A stretch of 33,756 nucleotides of DNA from Streptococcus mitis (GTDB lineage: Bacteria; Bacillota; Bacilli; Lactobacillales; Streptococcaceae): assembly GCF_005844455.1 (NCBI RefSeq), contig NZ_SPGF01000012.1, positions 1 to 33,756 of the forward strand, in the 5' to 3' direction. Below the pieces are notes generated by a model that worked only from the letters and a program-made list of their open reading frames with translations, was not told where the DNA came from and did no database searches. Made by a program: the position numbers and the translations under genes. The first letter of the stretch is position 1; the number at the start of each line of letters is the position of its first letter. Of this stretch, positions 26,720-33,673 are shown piece after piece.

Positions 26720-27489
26720 GCTTGCTCCTCCTTCTCACGTGAGATAAAGTAATATCCAACCACTAGGATAATACTAAAGAGAAAGACGAGGGCAGACAGG
26801 GCATTGATTTCTAGAGAAATCCCCTTACGAGCACGAGAGTAAATCTCAACTGAGAGGGTTGAAAAGCCATTTCCTGTGACAAAGAAGGTTACGGCAAAGT
26901 CATCTAGTGAGTAGGTGAAGGCCATGAAATAACCTGCAATGATAGACGGTGTCAGGTAAGGAAGCATGATTTCCTTAAACATCTGAAATTGACTGGCACC
27001 AAGGTCATAGGCCGCATGAATCATGTCTCCGTTCATTTCCTTGAGTCGAGGCAAGACCATCAAGACCACGATAGGAATGGAGAAGGCCACGTGACTAGAG
27101 AGAACGGTCAAAAAGCCAAGTGAAAACTTGAGTTGGGTAAAGAGAATCAAGAAGCTGGCACCAATCATAACGTCAGGCGCAACCATAAGGATATTATTGA
27201 GCGATAGAAAGGCTTCTTGGTATTTCTTACGAGACTGGTAGATGTAAATGGCACCCAAAGTCCCGATAATGGTCGCAATCAAGGCTGACAGAAAGGCCAA
27301 GAAAAAGGTCTGAGTCACAATCAACATGAGACGACCATCACCAAACATGGTTTTAAAATGGCTCAAGCTAAAGCCTGTAAAGCTGTTCATGTCGTTGCCT
27401 GCGTTAAAAGCATAACCAATCAGGTAAAAAATAGGCAGATAGAGGACAAGAAAGACCAGCCCCAGATAAAGGTTGGCAAATTTTTTCAT
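26716..27489 (-). CDS. potC: Spermidine/putrescine ABC transporter, permease PotC
   Basis: A 257-residue inner-membrane permease with six hydrophobic helices; with PotB it forms the translocation channel for polyamines. The EAA coupling loop reads HAAYDLGASQFQMFKEIMLP, followed by LTPSIIAGYFMAFTYSLDDFAVTFF, the PotC-type signature (quoted in parts). It overlaps both neighbours by 4 bp (potB end and potD start), typical of translational coupling. Confidence 0.96.
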   Translation of the reverse strand: MKKFANLYLGLVFLVLYLPIFYLIGYAFNAGNDMNSFTGFSLSHFKTMFGDGRLMLIVTQTFFLAFLSALIATIIGTLGAIYIYQSRKKYQEAFLSLNNILMVAPDVMIGASFLILFTQLKFSLGFLTVLSSHVAFSIPIVVLMVLPRLKEMNGDMIHAAYDLGASQFQMFKEIMLPYLTPSIIAGYFMAFTYSLDDFAVTFFVTGNGFSTLSVEIYSRARKGISLEINALSALVFLFSIILVVGYYFISREKEEQA

Positions 27490-28292
27490 CGTTCTCTCCT
27501 TTCCTTAGTCACCCACATAGTGATGAACATGGTCAGGATGAGAATCACACCGATAGTAGAACCCATACCGTAGTTGTCATTGGTCAGGAAGTTCTGCTCA
27601 ATTGCTGTCCCAAGAGTGATAACGCGGTTTCCACCAATCAAACGGGTCAGCATGAAGAGACTCAAACTTGGGATAAAGACGGATTGAACTCCACTTCTCA
27701 CCCCATTCATCGATAGAGGGAAGATGACATGGCGGAAGGTTTCCCACTTGGTCGCACCGAGGTCATAACTTGCATTGATGAGGTTGTTATCCATATCGTC
27801 CAAGACATTGAAAATCGGCAATATCATAAAGGGAAGCTCGATGTAGCTTGCGACAAAGATAAAGGAGAAATCGGTAAAGAGCAACTGCTGCGAACCGATT
27901 CCGATAAATTCCAAGAATTGGTTAATAGAGCCATTCTGACCAAAAATCCCAATAAAGGCATAGGCCTTGAGGAGCAGATTGATCCAGGTTGGCAAGATAA
28001 TCAGCATGAGCCAGAGTTGACGGTGCTTGAGACGGGTCAAAAAGAGGGCTGTTGGATAGCTGATAAGCAAGGTCACAAAGGTCACAATTCCTGCATAGAG
28101 TACAGAGTTGAAGCTCATTTTGAGGTAGGTCAAGTTTTGTGACGCAAAGTAAGATTTATAATTTTCTAAACTGAATTGTCCTTCAATATTGAAAAAGGAT
28201 TGACCGAAAATCAAGACCAAGGGTGCCAACACAAAGAGGGCAATCCAGAGCATGTAGGGTACTACAAAGAGTTTAGAGCTTGTTTTCTTCAT
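27486..28292 (-). CDS. potB: Spermidine/putrescine ABC transporter, permease PotB
   Basis: A 268-residue permease with six membrane helices, partner of PotC. The coupling loop is [20 protein letters not shown]. Other typical segments are [14 protein letters not shown] and [17 protein letters not shown] hydrophobic ends. The start at 28292 ([15 protein letters not shown]) has a strong GGAGG site seven bases upstream, lying within the last codons of potA, so the genes overlap by 20 bp. The longer frame to 28313 adds seven residues and lacks a ribosome site. Confidence 0.95.
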   Translation of the reverse strand: MKKTSSKLFVVPYMLWIALFVLAPLVLIFGQSFFNIEGQFSLENYKSYFASQNLTYLKMSFNSVLYAGIVTFVTLLISYPTALFLTRLKHRQLWLMLIILPTWINLLLKAYAFIGIFGQNGSINQFLEFIGIGSQQLLFTDFSFIFVASYIELPFMILPIFNVLDDMDNNLINASYDLGATKWETFRHVIFPLSMNGVRSGVQSVFIPSLSLFMLTRLIGGNRVITLGTAIEQNFLTNDNYGMGSTIGVILILTMFITMWVTKERRER

Positions 28293-29430
28293 CTCTTTCC
28301 TCCTCGATTGCATTGATCAGACCTGCTTCTTGCTCTTCGATTTCCACATATTCTTCGATACGAGCATCGAACTCTTCTTCGGTTTCGTTAAGACGCATGA
28401 TGTGGATGTCTTCTGGTTCAAAGTCCAGACCGATTTCCTCACCCACGATGGCCTTACGAGTTGAGTGGATCATCCATTCATTTCCAAGTTCGTCATAGGC
28501 GATAATTTCATAGTGAACCCCACGGAAGAGCTGGGTATCGACCTTAACTTGGAGCTTGCCTTCTTCAGGAAGGGTAATACGCAAGTCCTCTGGACGAATC
28601 ACAACCTCGACAGGTTCATTTGGTTTCATACCTCCATCGACCGCTTCGAAGCGTTTGCCGTTAAATTCAACCAAGTAGTCCTCAATCATGGTTCCTGGCA
28701 AGATATTTGACTCACCGATAAAGGTGGCAACAAAGTGGTTGATTGGCTCATCGTAGATGTCCACAGGTGTTCCAGACTGGACAATCTCGCCATCATTCAT
28801 AACGAAAATCCAGTCACTCATGGCAAGGGCTTCTTCCTGATCGTGAGTAACAAAGACAAAGGTAATGCCCAATCGTTGTTGCAGTTCACGCAGTTCGTAC
28901 TGCATATCTGTTCGCAATTTCAAGTCCAGCGCTGACAAGGGCTCGTCCAACAAAACCACACGGGGTTGGTTGATGATGGCACGGGCAATGGCCACACGCT
29001 GACGTTGTCCTCCAGAGAGTTTACGGATGGAACGTTTTTCATAACCTTCCAACTGAACCATCTTGAGAACTTCCGCTACGCGTTTCTCGATTTCTTTCTT
29101 GTCAATCTTGCGCAAGCGGAGCGGAAAGGCAACATTTTCAAACACATTCATATGTGGAAACAAGGCATAGGATTGGAAGACCGTATGGACGTCTCGCTTG
29201 TTGGTTGGGATGTCATTGATACGGACACCGTCTAGCATGATATCTCCTGTCGTCGCATCCAGTAAACCTGCAATAATGTTTAGGATAGTTGATTTCCCTG
29301 AACCAGATGCGCCTAGAAGGGTATAGAATTTTCCCTCTTCCAACTCAAAGTTGATGTCTTTGAGAACCTTGGTGTTGCTGTCTTCAAAAACTTTAGAGAC
29401 GTTTTTGAATTCGATAATTGGTTTTTTCAA
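28273..29430 (-). CDS. potA: Spermidine/putrescine ABC transporter, ATPase PotA
   Basis: A 385-residue ATPase driving PotBCD. Visible motifs are Walker A GASGSGKS (about 39-46), Q-loop [15 protein letters not shown], signature LSGGQRQR, Walker [12 protein letters not shown] and switch [13 protein letters not shown]-type regulatory domain follows from about residue 240 ([16 protein letters not shown]). The C-terminus is an unusual Glu-rich tail ([20 protein letters not shown] to EENKL). The only sensible start is TTG at 29430 ([13 protein letters not shown]), with AAGGA 11 bases upstream. An ATG in another frame lies seven bases before it and belongs to a short overlapping frame starting at 29455. 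This arrangement may limit potA translation. Confidence 0.95.
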   Translation of the reverse strand: MKKPIIEFKNVSKVFEDSNTKVLKDINFELEEGKFYTLLGASGSGKSTILNIIAGLLDATTGDIMLDGVRINDIPTNKRDVHTVFQSYALFPHMNVFENVAFPLRLRKIDKKEIEKRVAEVLKMVQLEGYEKRSIRKLSGGQRQRVAIARAIINQPRVVLLDEPLSALDLKLRTDMQYELRELQQRLGITFVFVTHDQEEALAMSDWIFVMNDGEIVQSGTPVDIYDEPINHFVATFIGESNILPGTMIEDYLVEFNGKRFEAVDGGMKPNEPVEVVIRPEDLRITLPEEGKLQVKVDTQLFRGVHYEIIAYDELGNEWMIHSTRKAIVGEEIGLDFEPEDIHIMRLNETEEEFDARIEEYVEIEEQEAGLINAIEEERDEENKL

Positions 29431-29589
29431 TTGGCATAAATTCCTTCTTTTTCATAGATTAACAGATCAGGGCTCTGTCAGGCCGCCACTACCTCTTGCA
29501 GGGAGTAAAACCACCTGCATACATCTTCGTTACCGATAGGCTTTCAACCCCTTTCCATGACATAGCAGCAGCTTTTTAACTAAAGCTTC
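29431..29589 (-). promoter_or_regulatory. murB-potA spacer with structured, G+C-richer RNA and a 24-codon frame
   Basis: 159 nt between murB and potA, richer in G+C than its surroundings. In the minus-strand RNA I see hairpins AGCTTT/AAAGCT, TGCAGG/CCTGCA and ACAGA/TCTGT. The alternative CAGG/CCTG pairings are mutually exclusive with these. A 24-codon frame runs 29563-29489 (MSWKGVESLSVTKMYAGGFT...) without a ribosome site, and a second one starts at 29455 and overlaps the potA start. No T-run terminator or known riboswitch core is recognised. It could be a post-transcriptional control region that sets PotABCD levels independently of MurB. Confidence 0.45.
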
Positions 29590-30495
29590 CTACTTGCTTT
29601 CACCCAAGATACGGACTTCTCTCTCAAGGGTAACACCTGAGTGCTCCTTGACTTTTTCAATAACAGATTGGATCAAGTCTTCATAGTCTTTCGCCGTTCC
29701 GTCCGCAACATTGATCATAAAACCTGCATGCTTTTCAGATACTTCAACACCGCCGATACGATAGCCTTTCAGACCAGCCTCTGAAATCAACTGACCTGCA
29801 AAATGCCCCACTGGACGCTTAAAGACTGAACCACAAGATGGGTATTCTAGAGGTTGTTTGAGTTCACGTAGGTGCGTCAAGCGATCCATCTCTTGCTTGA
29901 TAACCTGATGATTCCCTGAAGAGAGGGCAAATTTAGCTGACAAAACAATGGACCCAGAATCTTGAACAGCTGAATGGCGGTAACCAAAAGCCAAATCCTT
30001 GGCAGACAGAGTCTCGATTTCTCCATCCTTAGTCAAGACCTTACAAGACTGCAAGATGTGGGCAATCTCGCCACCATAGGCACCAGCATTCATAAAGACA
30101 GCACCACCGACACTTCCAGGAATGCCACAAGCAAACTCAAAACCAGTCAAACTATGACGAAGCGCAATGCGTGTTGTCTCAATCAAGTTGGCTCCTGCTT
30201 CTGCTTCAATGGTATAACCATCAACGGAAACGTTATTAAGCTTGTCACACAAGATGACAAATCCACGAATTCCACCGTCACGAACGATAATATTGCTGGC
30301 ATTCCCTAGCACCATCCAAGGAATATTCTCTTGATTGGCAAATTGAACGACACGCGCCATCTCATAGCGATTCCGTGGCAAAACCAGATAATCCGCTCGT
30401 CCCCCTACTTTTGTATAACTATAAGTATGCAATGGTTCTTTAAAACGGATATCAATCCCTTCTAAGATTTCAAGTATTTTTTCTTTTACTGACAT
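29590..30495 (-). CDS. murB: UDP-N-acetylenolpyruvoylglucosamine reductase MurB
   Basis: MurB reduces UDP-GlcNAc-enolpyruvate to UDP-MurNAc with NADPH and FAD, the second committed step of peptidoglycan precursor synthesis. The 301-residue protein is of the short type. Visible are the FAD site ([17 protein letters not shown]), [20 protein letters not shown], the catalytic serine motif [11 protein letters not shown] with [12 protein letters not shown], and the C-terminal glutamate in LEREVRILG. An extended -10 (TGGTATAAT at 30525-30533) and GGAAGAG provide its start signals. It is the first gene of murB-potABCD, an arrangement known in streptococci. Confidence 0.96.
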   Translation of the reverse strand: MSVKEKILEILEGIDIRFKEPLHTYSYTKVGGRADYLVLPRNRYEMARVVQFANQENIPWMVLGNASNIIVRDGGIRGFVILCDKLNNVSVDGYTIEAEAGANLIETTRIALRHSLTGFEFACGIPGSVGGAVFMNAGAYGGEIAHILQSCKVLTKDGEIETLSAKDLAFGYRHSAVQDSGSIVLSAKFALSSGNHQVIKQEMDRLTHLRELKQPLEYPSCGSVFKRPVGHFAGQLISEAGLKGYRIGGVEVSEKHAGFMINVADGTAKDYEDLIQSVIEKVKEHSGVTLEREVRILGESK

Positions 30496-30524
30496 GTAAC
30501 TCTTCCTTTTTCAAAATTCATTCC

Positions 30525-30533
30525 ATTATACCA
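30525..30533 (-). promoter_or_regulatory. Extended -10 promoter of murB-potABCD
   Basis: TGGTATAAT on the minus strand, 29 bp before the murB ATG; a GGAAGAG site lies between. Confidence 0.65.
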
Positions 30534-30583
30534 TTTTTAAGACCATTTGACGACCATAAAAAGACCTTGTTTGCTTTTTGCAT

Positions 30584-30608
30584 AAAAAAAGAGGTTCCCC
30601 TCTTTTTC
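30584..30608 (-). terminator. Terminator of the budA-yhfC-type unit
   Basis: On the minus strand AAAAAGAGG, loop GGAA, CCTCTTTTTTT; it starts at the base next to the protease-like gene's stop codon. Confidence 0.88.
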
Positions 30609-31361
30609 TTATGATTTTTTGCAAAAGATTGCCTTGGTTCCATAGGCAACCAAAACGAGCTCCAGTGCTAGGACAACTTCCACCAAGACTGGATTTGTCA
30701 ACCAGCCAACTTGGACTAGAGATGGTGCCAGGTCAAAGAAGGCATGTAGGCCATAGGCCGCTAGGAGATAAGTCCATTTCTTCTGGCGAACAGCTTGGTA
30801 AACCCAAACTGTCAAAAGCAATTGGAATCCTAGAGCCAAAATCCGTTCAAAACCAAACAAATAAATCTGCCAAACAGAAAGTGACTTGATGGTTTTCAAC
30901 ATATTTTCAGACAGCAATTTCATAACCTGTGGATCCTGAGTTTGAACTGCTGAAAGCACCATGTAGAGATTGAGCAAACTGGCGATGCCTAGGAAAATCA
31001 ATTCCAAGCCACCATGCCCCAGTCCATAGGCCAAGGCGTCTGCCTTTTCCAAACTTCTCTTTTTCTCCAACCATTTGAAGAAAACAAGACGAGCTGTTTC
31101 CTCAAAAAATGCTGCCATGGCTAGGCCATAGATGATATAGACAAGTGGATGGTCCTGCAAGAGGGCAATACTACCGTCCTTTTGAGGGTGCAAAATCAAG
31201 ACATGCACCAGTTTTTCCAAAATCTGTGAAGAGACAAAGAAGGCAACAGCTCCCAAGCCCAAGACAGCTAGATTAATCTGGTATTTCTTTTTGGCATACC
31301 AAATGCTCCCTAGCAAGAAAGCCAGTAACAGCACCATGGTAATGATAATATGAATGGTCAT
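30609..31361 (-). CDS. YhfC-family (PrsW/CAAX-like) intramembrane protease homologue
   Basis: A 250-residue protein with about seven membrane helices. The motifs FFEETARLVFFKWLEKK, ALAYGLGHGGLELIFLG and LHAFFDLAP match, from memory, the YhfC family of putative glutamic-type intramembrane proteases related to PrsW. In that group paired Glu and His residues in membrane helices form the active site. All three expected polar motifs (EE, HGGxE, HxxxD) are intact. The substrate is unknown. It begins 9 bp after budA, with a GGAGAAG ribosome site, so it is the second gene of a two-gene transcript and is followed by a terminator. No functional link to acetolactate metabolism is evident. Confidence 0.82.
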   Translation of the reverse strand: MTIHIIITMVLLLAFLLGSIWYAKKKYQINLAVLGLGAVAFFVSSQILEKLVHVLILHPQKDGSIALLQDHPLVYIIYGLAMAAFFEETARLVFFKWLEKKRSLEKADALAYGLGHGGLELIFLGIASLLNLYMVLSAVQTQDPQVMKLLSENMLKTIKSLSVWQIYLFGFERILALGFQLLLTVWVYQAVRQKKWTYLLAAYGLHAFFDLAPSLVQVGWLTNPVLVEVVLALELVLVAYGTKAIFCKKS

Positions 31362-31370
31362 TTTCTTCTC

Positions 31371-32102
31371 CTATTCTGCCTTTTCGATATCTTTTTTCAT
31401 CTCATCAACATTGAACTTAGCAAACAAGTATTGACGATCTTGTACCGGAAAACGTTGGTCCAACTGGTCAACCGCTCCTACCTCAATAATGCCTTCCTTG
31501 ATGACAAAGTCCATGACATGTCCACCAAAGGTCAAATCATCTGAGATGAAGTGGAGATGATAGCCTGCTACACTAACCCCATGGAAAATCTCTGGGGTCC
31601 AGAAACCAACGATGGTTCCTGCCACATTGTCGCGACTATACTCAGGCTGATGCGTTGCGACCTCAGCAAACTTGGTATCTGGTGTCGACTTGGGAATCAT
31701 GCGCACATGCATATGCGAAAATTCCCCACGAATCTTGATCGAGCGGAAAAGATTTTCCCCATCATAATAAGACTCGATTCGTTCTTCCAATTCCTTGTCT
31801 GTCATCTCAAAGCGCTGTCGGAAAATGACCTCTGCCTGATGCGGTACCACTGCAGCGTAAGGAATAAGGGCATCTGGTGACACTTCCACAATTTCTGGTT
31901 GCTCTCCTGACCCCTTGGCCTGATAAGCCTTGCCATCCAAGACAATCAATTCTCCATCAATGGAATCCAAGGTTCCCAAACCAAGGTCACCATGCTCTAG
32001 CAATTCTCCTACTGTCATGGTCCCACCATAAAGGCCAGCCATCAAGGCTCCAAGGGTATTGTATTGAAATAATTTCACTGGTTCCTGCACGTTCTTATCC
32101 AT
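31371..32102 (-). CDS. budA: Alpha-acetolactate decarboxylase
   Basis: The enzyme converts alpha-acetolactate to acetoin, diverting pyruvate from acid formation and keeping acetolactate from the valine/leucine pathway. The 243-residue length is normal. The zinc site is visible as GYHLHFISDDLTFGGH (His182, His184, His195), and the N-terminus has the family pattern FQYNTLGALMAGLYGGTMT. Its ribosome binding site is weak (AAGAAAGAG). A promoter with -35 TTCACA and -10 TATACT lies at 32294-32322, and a BOX element (32120-32271) lies in the 5' untranslated region, so the mRNA leader would fold into the BOX structure. It is divergent from the GntR-type regulator fragment. Confidence 0.93.
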   Translation of the reverse strand: MDKNVQEPVKLFQYNTLGALMAGLYGGTMTVGELLEHGDLGLGTLDSIDGELIVLDGKAYQAKGSGEQPEIVEVSPDALIPYAAVVPHQAEVIFRQRFEMTDKELEERIESYYDGENLFRSIKIRGEFSHMHVRMIPKSTPDTKFAEVATHQPEYSRDNVAGTIVGFWTPEIFHGVSVAGYHLHFISDDLTFGGHVMDFVIKEGIIEVGAVDQLDQRFPVQDRQYLFAKFNVDEMKKDIEKAE

Positions 32103-32119
32103 TCTCTTTCTTGTCTGTT

Positions 32120-32271
32120 ATACTCAATGAAAATCAAAGAGCAAACTAGAAAGCGAGCCGCAGGTTGCTCAAAGCACTGCTTTGAGATTGTAGATAAGAC
32201 TGACGAAGTCAGTTACATATATCTACGGCAAGGCGAAGCTGACGTGGTTTGAAGAGATTTTCGAAGAGTAT
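32120..32271 (-). repeat. BOX element, boxA-boxB-boxC form, in the budA leader
   Basis: The ends are ATACTCAATGAAAATC and TTTTCGAAGAGTAT. The boxA core CTACGGCAAGGCGAAGCTGA lies near 32223-32242, the same region targeted in BOX typing, with one change from the classic GGCGACGC. The boxB palindrome ACTGACGAAGTCAGT and the boxC palindrome CTCAAAGCACTGCTTTGAG are present. On the minus strand the order is A-B-C. It lies between the budA promoter and the budA start codon. Confidence 0.92.
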
Positions 32272-32293
32272 TATTCTATAAATGTTACTCCTA

Positions 32294-32322
32294 AGTATAC
32301 CACATTTGCCCTTAGATGTGAA
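32294..32322 (-). promoter_or_regulatory. Promoter of budA
   Basis: On the minus strand: -35 TTCACA (32317-32322), 17-bp spacer, extended -10 TGGTATACT (TATACT at 32294-32299). The long leader contains the BOX element. Confidence 0.8.
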
Positions 32323-32342
32323 CGAGAGAAACACTCTAGACA

Positions 32343-32370
32343 TTGCCAAGAAGGAAAAAAAGGGTACAAT
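32343..32370 (+). promoter_or_regulatory. Promoter of the truncated regulator copy (16-bp spacer)
   Basis: -35 TTGCCA (32343-32348), 16-bp spacer, -10 TACAAT (32365-32370). Followed by AGGGAGG and the ATG at 32396. Confidence 0.7.
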
Positions 32371-32395
32371 GTAACAAAATCAAGGGAGGTCTGGA

Positions 32396-32488
32396 ATGAA
32401 GAAACAAAGCAAGTACCAAGAGGTCGTTTCCTATCTAAAAAATGGCATCGAGTCTGGACGTTTTCCGACGGGAAGCCTGAGATTTTGA
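32396..32488 (+). pseudogene. GntR-family regulator, 5' fragment (truncated duplicate)
   Basis: An ATG with a strong AGGGAGG site opens MKKQSKYQEVVSYLKNGIES then GRFPTGS, the start of a GntR-type winged-helix domain (in pneumococcus, from memory, a MocR/PtsJ-like regulator sits divergent from budA). After codon 27 the sequence leaves homology with the second copy and reads LRF-stop, giving a 30-residue peptide. It keeps its promoter and ribosome site, and a terminator follows at 32517-32551, so a short transcript and peptide could still be made. The intact gene appears to begin at 33674. Confidence 0.9.
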
Positions 32489-32516
32489 CAGAAATAAAAC
32501 TTGAACTAGCACAACA

Positions 32517-32551
32517 ACCCCTAAGGAACGCACTTCCCTAGGGGCCGCTTT
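32517..32551 (+). terminator. Terminator after the truncated regulator copy
   Basis: CCCCTA-A-GGAA, loop, TTCC-C-TAGGGG, then CCGCTTTTT. It points along the plus strand. Confidence 0.75.
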
Positions 32552-32571
32552 TTATTTAACTAAATCATTAT

Positions 32572-32739
32572 TTATTTTTTACTCCTAGCAAACATAAATA
32601 TTGTATTAATAATTGCAAAAACAAATGCAAACAAAAGGATTTTCCAAAGGATAAATTTTTGTAACACTAAATACGCATATACAAATCCAATCAAAAAGCT
32701 AATAATCCCATCTTTTATTAAAAAGTTTTTATCACGCAT
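32572..32739 (-). CDS. Small two-helix membrane protein, probable bacteriocin immunity protein
   Basis: A 55-residue peptide, MRDKNFLIKDGIISFLIGFV onwards, with two hydrophobic helices (about 11-28 and 31-49) and a basic end (RSKK). Small membrane proteins of this kind encoded directly after a bacteriocin gene usually give self-protection. Here its ATG overlaps the ancestral stop of the bacteriocin pseudogene as TAATG, showing that the two were translationally coupled. A GAGG site lies about ten bases upstream. The frame is intact although the toxin gene is ruined. The immunity role is inferred from position and topology only. Confidence 0.6.
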   Translation of the reverse strand: MRDKNFLIKDGIISFLIGFVYAYLVLQKFILWKILLFAFVFAIINTIFMFARSKK

Positions 32740-33257
32740 TATTCCATACCTCACTGAACTGTCCAAATAGCCAATTGAGCAGCAATGATATAAATATTTG
32801 TTTTAAGTCCATTAGCTTTAACAAATCTTAGTACCACTTTAGCTAATTCTGACCAAGCCTTTTTCTACGCATACTTAACAATTAGCGAAACATTGATCAC
32901 AGCAAAAAATTCATCTCGTATTTTTCTCGCTATACATCCTCCCATCTCATCCCAAGGGACTCTGTCATAGGGATTATTAATATTAGTTTCTAATTCCTTT
33001 TCCGCAAGAGCAATATCTTTTTGAGAAAAGTTTTTATAAACATATTCAGTAAAATTTTTTCATTAACTTAATTTCTAAACATTTGTTCAAGAACATTGGC
33101 TACATCATCTATTCGTTTTTGTTCTTGGGTACTAATTTCAGAAACTTCCGTGGTAATTACATCATCAGCAAATACTCTAACAGAAGCTATAGAAGGAGAC
33201 ATAGTGGAAAATAGTGATAATACAACAAGAGATGTAGTTCCGTTTTTTTAATTTCAT
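32739..33257 (-). pseudogene. Secreted bacteriocin gene, streptococcin A-M57-like, decayed
   Basis: The gene has a strong AAGGAGTG site and starts ATG-AAA-TTA at 33257, but a frame change in the A7 run gives an early stop. In the next frame a signal peptide is clear: TTSLVVLSLFSTMSPSIASV, then VFADDVITTEVSEI and RIDDVANVLEQMF. A TAA at 33070-33068 ends that frame. The third frame reads YVYKNFSQKDIALAEKELET, PWDEMGGCIARKIRDEFFAV, IVKYA-TAG-KKAWSELAKVVLRFV, KANGLKTNIYIIAAQLAIWT and VQ-TGA-GME-TAA. Thus there are two frameshifts and two nonsense codons. A signal peptide plus a KYAQKKAW...KANGxKTN...QLAxWAVQCG-type end resembles streptococcin A-M57 precursors as I recall them. The resemblance is from memory; the decay is read directly. 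Confidence 0.75.
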
Positions 33258-33299
33258 AAAAAACACTCCTTTCAAGTCACAAATGTATATTACTGATAA

Positions 33300-33343
33300 A
33301 ATAACTTGACTTTCTGATTTAAACTCCTTTCTAACAAGTTATT
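33300..33343 (-). repeat. Inverted repeat in the bacteriocin 5' leader
   Basis: AATAACTTG (33335-33343 on the minus strand) pairs with CAAGTTATT (33300-33308). The 26-nt loop contains a second Shine-Dalgarno-like AAAGGAG without an ATG behind it. It may be the remnant of a small upstream gene or a regulatory hairpin. Confidence 0.45.
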
Positions 33344-33367
33344 AGTATACTTTTATTTTTCAATTCT

Positions 33368-33376
33368 ATTATACCA
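33368..33376 (-). promoter_or_regulatory. Extended -10 promoter of the bacteriocin/immunity pair
   Basis: TGGTATAAT on the minus strand about 110 bp before the bacteriocin ATG. No good -35. Still looks functional, so the immunity gene may be expressed. Confidence 0.55.
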
Positions 33377-33570
33377 CAACAAGAAAGCGATTTTAAGCTT
33401 TTTTCCTAAAAACAAGTGCAAGTAATAAGAGGAAATTAGCATGAAAACTTTTTAAAACAAACCAATCCCAGATAAAAATACACATTTTGTTTTAAAGAGA
33501 AAAAAAGTTCCGAAAAACTGTCACATCCGCATTTGATTGCTCTTTGATTAAAAAAAGTGTTAAAGATGGG
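33377..33570. other. AT-rich stretch with a dead short frame and an inverted repeat
   Basis: On the plus strand AAGAGG precedes ATG-AAA-ACT-TTT-TAA (33441 on), a four-codon dead frame that may be the start of another decayed peptide gene. TTTAAAACAAA and TTTGTTTTAAA form an 11-bp inverted repeat at about 33450-33497. Nothing else is recognisable. Confidence 0.35.
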
Positions 33571-33599
33571 AGTATACCACATTTGCCCTTAGATGTGAA
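33571..33599 (-). promoter_or_regulatory. Second copy of the budA promoter, facing the insert
   Basis: -35 TTCACA (33594-33599), 17-bp spacer, -10 TATACT (33571-33576), identical to the copy at 32294-32322. It could drive transcription through the bacteriocin and immunity genes. Confidence 0.7.
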
Positions 33600-33619
33600 C
33601 GAGAGAAACACTCTAGACA

Positions 33620-33648
33620 TTGCCAAGAAGGGAAAAAAAAGGTACAAT
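33620..33648 (+). promoter_or_regulatory. Promoter of the regulator (17-bp spacer)
   Basis: -35 TTGCCA (33620-33625), 17-bp spacer, -10 TACAAT (33643-33648). One base longer spacing than the truncated copy, hence closer to the optimum. Confidence 0.75.
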
Positions 33649-33673
33649 GTAACAAAATCAAGGGAGGTCTGGA

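Larger units (their letters stand above)
32294..32477. repeat. Direct repeat copy 1 (184 bp): divergent promoter plus regulator 5' end
   Basis: It starts AGTATACCACATTTGCCC and ends TTTTCCGACGGGAAGCC. The same sequence occurs at 33571-33755 with differences only in the homopolymer block before the regulator's -10 (GG-A7-GGG here, GGG-A8-GG there). Homology begins exactly at the -10 hexamer of the budA promoter and ends at codon 27 of the regulator. Confidence 0.95.

Noticed and set aside
29431..29589. TPP, SAM or other known riboswitch in the murB-potA spacer
   Set aside because: Characteristic core motifs of these classes are missing; kept only as an unassigned structured spacer.
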